Shown: piece after piece, positions 63,602-64,000 of the stretch
Position numbering within the stretch: position 1 is the first letter of the stretch
Layout: the number at the start of each line of letters is the position of its first letter
From: Methylogaea oryzae
GTDB taxonomy: Bacteria; Pseudomonadota; Gammaproteobacteria; Methylococcales; Methylococcaceae
DNA: 64,000 bases
NCBI RefSeq assembly: GCF_019669985.1
Contig: NZ_AP019782.1
Span: forward strand, 1,663,501-1,727,500
Direction of reading: 5' to 3'
Notes under the pieces: generated by a model
Databases searched by the model: none
The model's input: the letters and a program-made list of their open reading frames with translations, nothing else
Told to the model about the DNA's origin: nothing
Made by a program: the position numbers and the translations under genes

Positions 63602-63809
63602 ATTCCATTGTCGCGGCGGTTTGAGCGTTTTATTCGCCGAACAGCCGCCACCCGGCTTCCCTTGGTTTCGGTCGGCCATCTCGCTCCCTCTATATAGGAG
63701 CGGACGGCTTCGCTATCGTCCCCTTGGGCTCGCAGGTTCCAATTAGGCGGGAACCGCGTCTGTATGAATGTAGTAATTGGCGTGTGAGCACTTTTTTAAT
63801 CAAGGATGC

Positions 63810-63837
63810 TTGACACGAAGCCGGGATGCTGTAGAAT
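63810..63837 (+). promoter_or_regulatory. strong rRNA operon promoter
   Basis: TTGACA (63810-63815), 16-bp spacer, TAGAAT (63832-63837). An A/T-rich stretch (CTTTTTTAATC) just upstream resembles an UP element. Confidence 0.88.
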
Positions 63838-63843
63838 GGTTCG

Positions 63844-64000
63844 TCTAACGCGGGCAGAGAGCTTCGCGGGTTCTTTAAGAATTCAGGTCAAATAATTTGT
63901 GTGGGCGCTCGCGTCGAAGATCGGGTTTTAACCGAAATATTCGGCAGAGTGCTTTGAAAGAAGCGCTAGATATAGCCGAGCCAAAATTGAGCTGGGAAAC
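63844..64000 (+). other. rRNA operon leader with boxA (continues past the window)
   Basis: GTTCTTTAA (63870-63878) is a boxA-like antitermination site, followed by TTTGTGTGGGCGCTCG (about 63897-63912), matching the box C-like leader seen in gammaproteobacterial rrn operons. The 16S rRNA gene should start a short way beyond the right edge. Confidence 0.85.

Noticed and set aside
1..64000. CRISPR arrays, tRNA genes, prophage or insertion sequences
   Set aside because: No regularly spaced direct repeats, cloverleaf patterns, integrase or transposase genes were seen.

Overview
The window reads as chromosome of a GC-rich gammaproteobacterium. RsmJ, PrfC, MlaA, CysJI and a bacterial Sui1 point that way. 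Respiratory nitrate reduction, a pseudoazurin with a di-heme peroxidase, 6-phosphogluconate dehydrogenase and an Rpe-type epimerase would suit a methanotroph-like (Methylococcales) host, but no sequence here proves the genus. No phage, insertion sequence, CRISPR array or tRNA was seen. The right edge runs into the leader of an rRNA operon.

Left part (1-23.6 kb): a 5'-truncated Na+/solute symporter fused to a VanX-type D-Ala-D-Ala dipeptidase; a rhomboid protease; a YddA/SbmA-like ABC protein with a degenerate ATPase and a translationally coupled degenerate GGDEF protein; then gnd. A narK-narGHJI block on the minus strand follows, with a fused NarK1-NarK2 transporter, palindromic repeats between narK and narG, and a repeat element translated in frame at the start of narJ. 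After it come rsmJ, an AlkB-like monooxygenase, a BFD-like ferredoxin, an Rpe-type epimerase and MlaA. A membrane adenylate cyclase, overlapping the gene before it, closes this part.

Middle (23.6-46 kb): a tight plus-strand run of carbamoyltransferase, haem-oxygenase-like iron enzyme, rhodanese and dtd; a PAS-GGDEF cyclase; hom and alaC; then a redox trio (di-heme peroxidase, pseudoazurin, cytochrome c), each gene followed by its own terminator; prfC; a large MHYT hybrid kinase coupled to an HDOD-REC-pseudoGGDEF protein; sui1 and two membrane DUF genes; and a CueR-like regulator divergent from a methyltransferase, with two matching MerR-type operators in between.

Right part (46-63.6 kb): a sulfur-assimilation island. 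It has a sigma-54 activator without a receiver domain, a HAD protein with cysK-cysJ-cysI, a PHP/DUF3604 protein, and a taurine/sulfonate-type ABC operon. Three places carry a sigma-54 promoter with the same palindrome, [CG]AGCAG-N3-CTGYTG, centred 70-72 bp upstream of the -24 element: before the HAD-cysKJI operon, before the ABC operon, and before a roughly 95-nt transcript that ends in a strong terminator and is otherwise unannotated. A fourth sigma-54 promoter faces the PHP gene from the same intergenic region. I infer one regulon, probably controlled by the activator encoded at its left border, with a candidate sigma-54-dependent small RNA as a member. This is the most interesting structure in the window.
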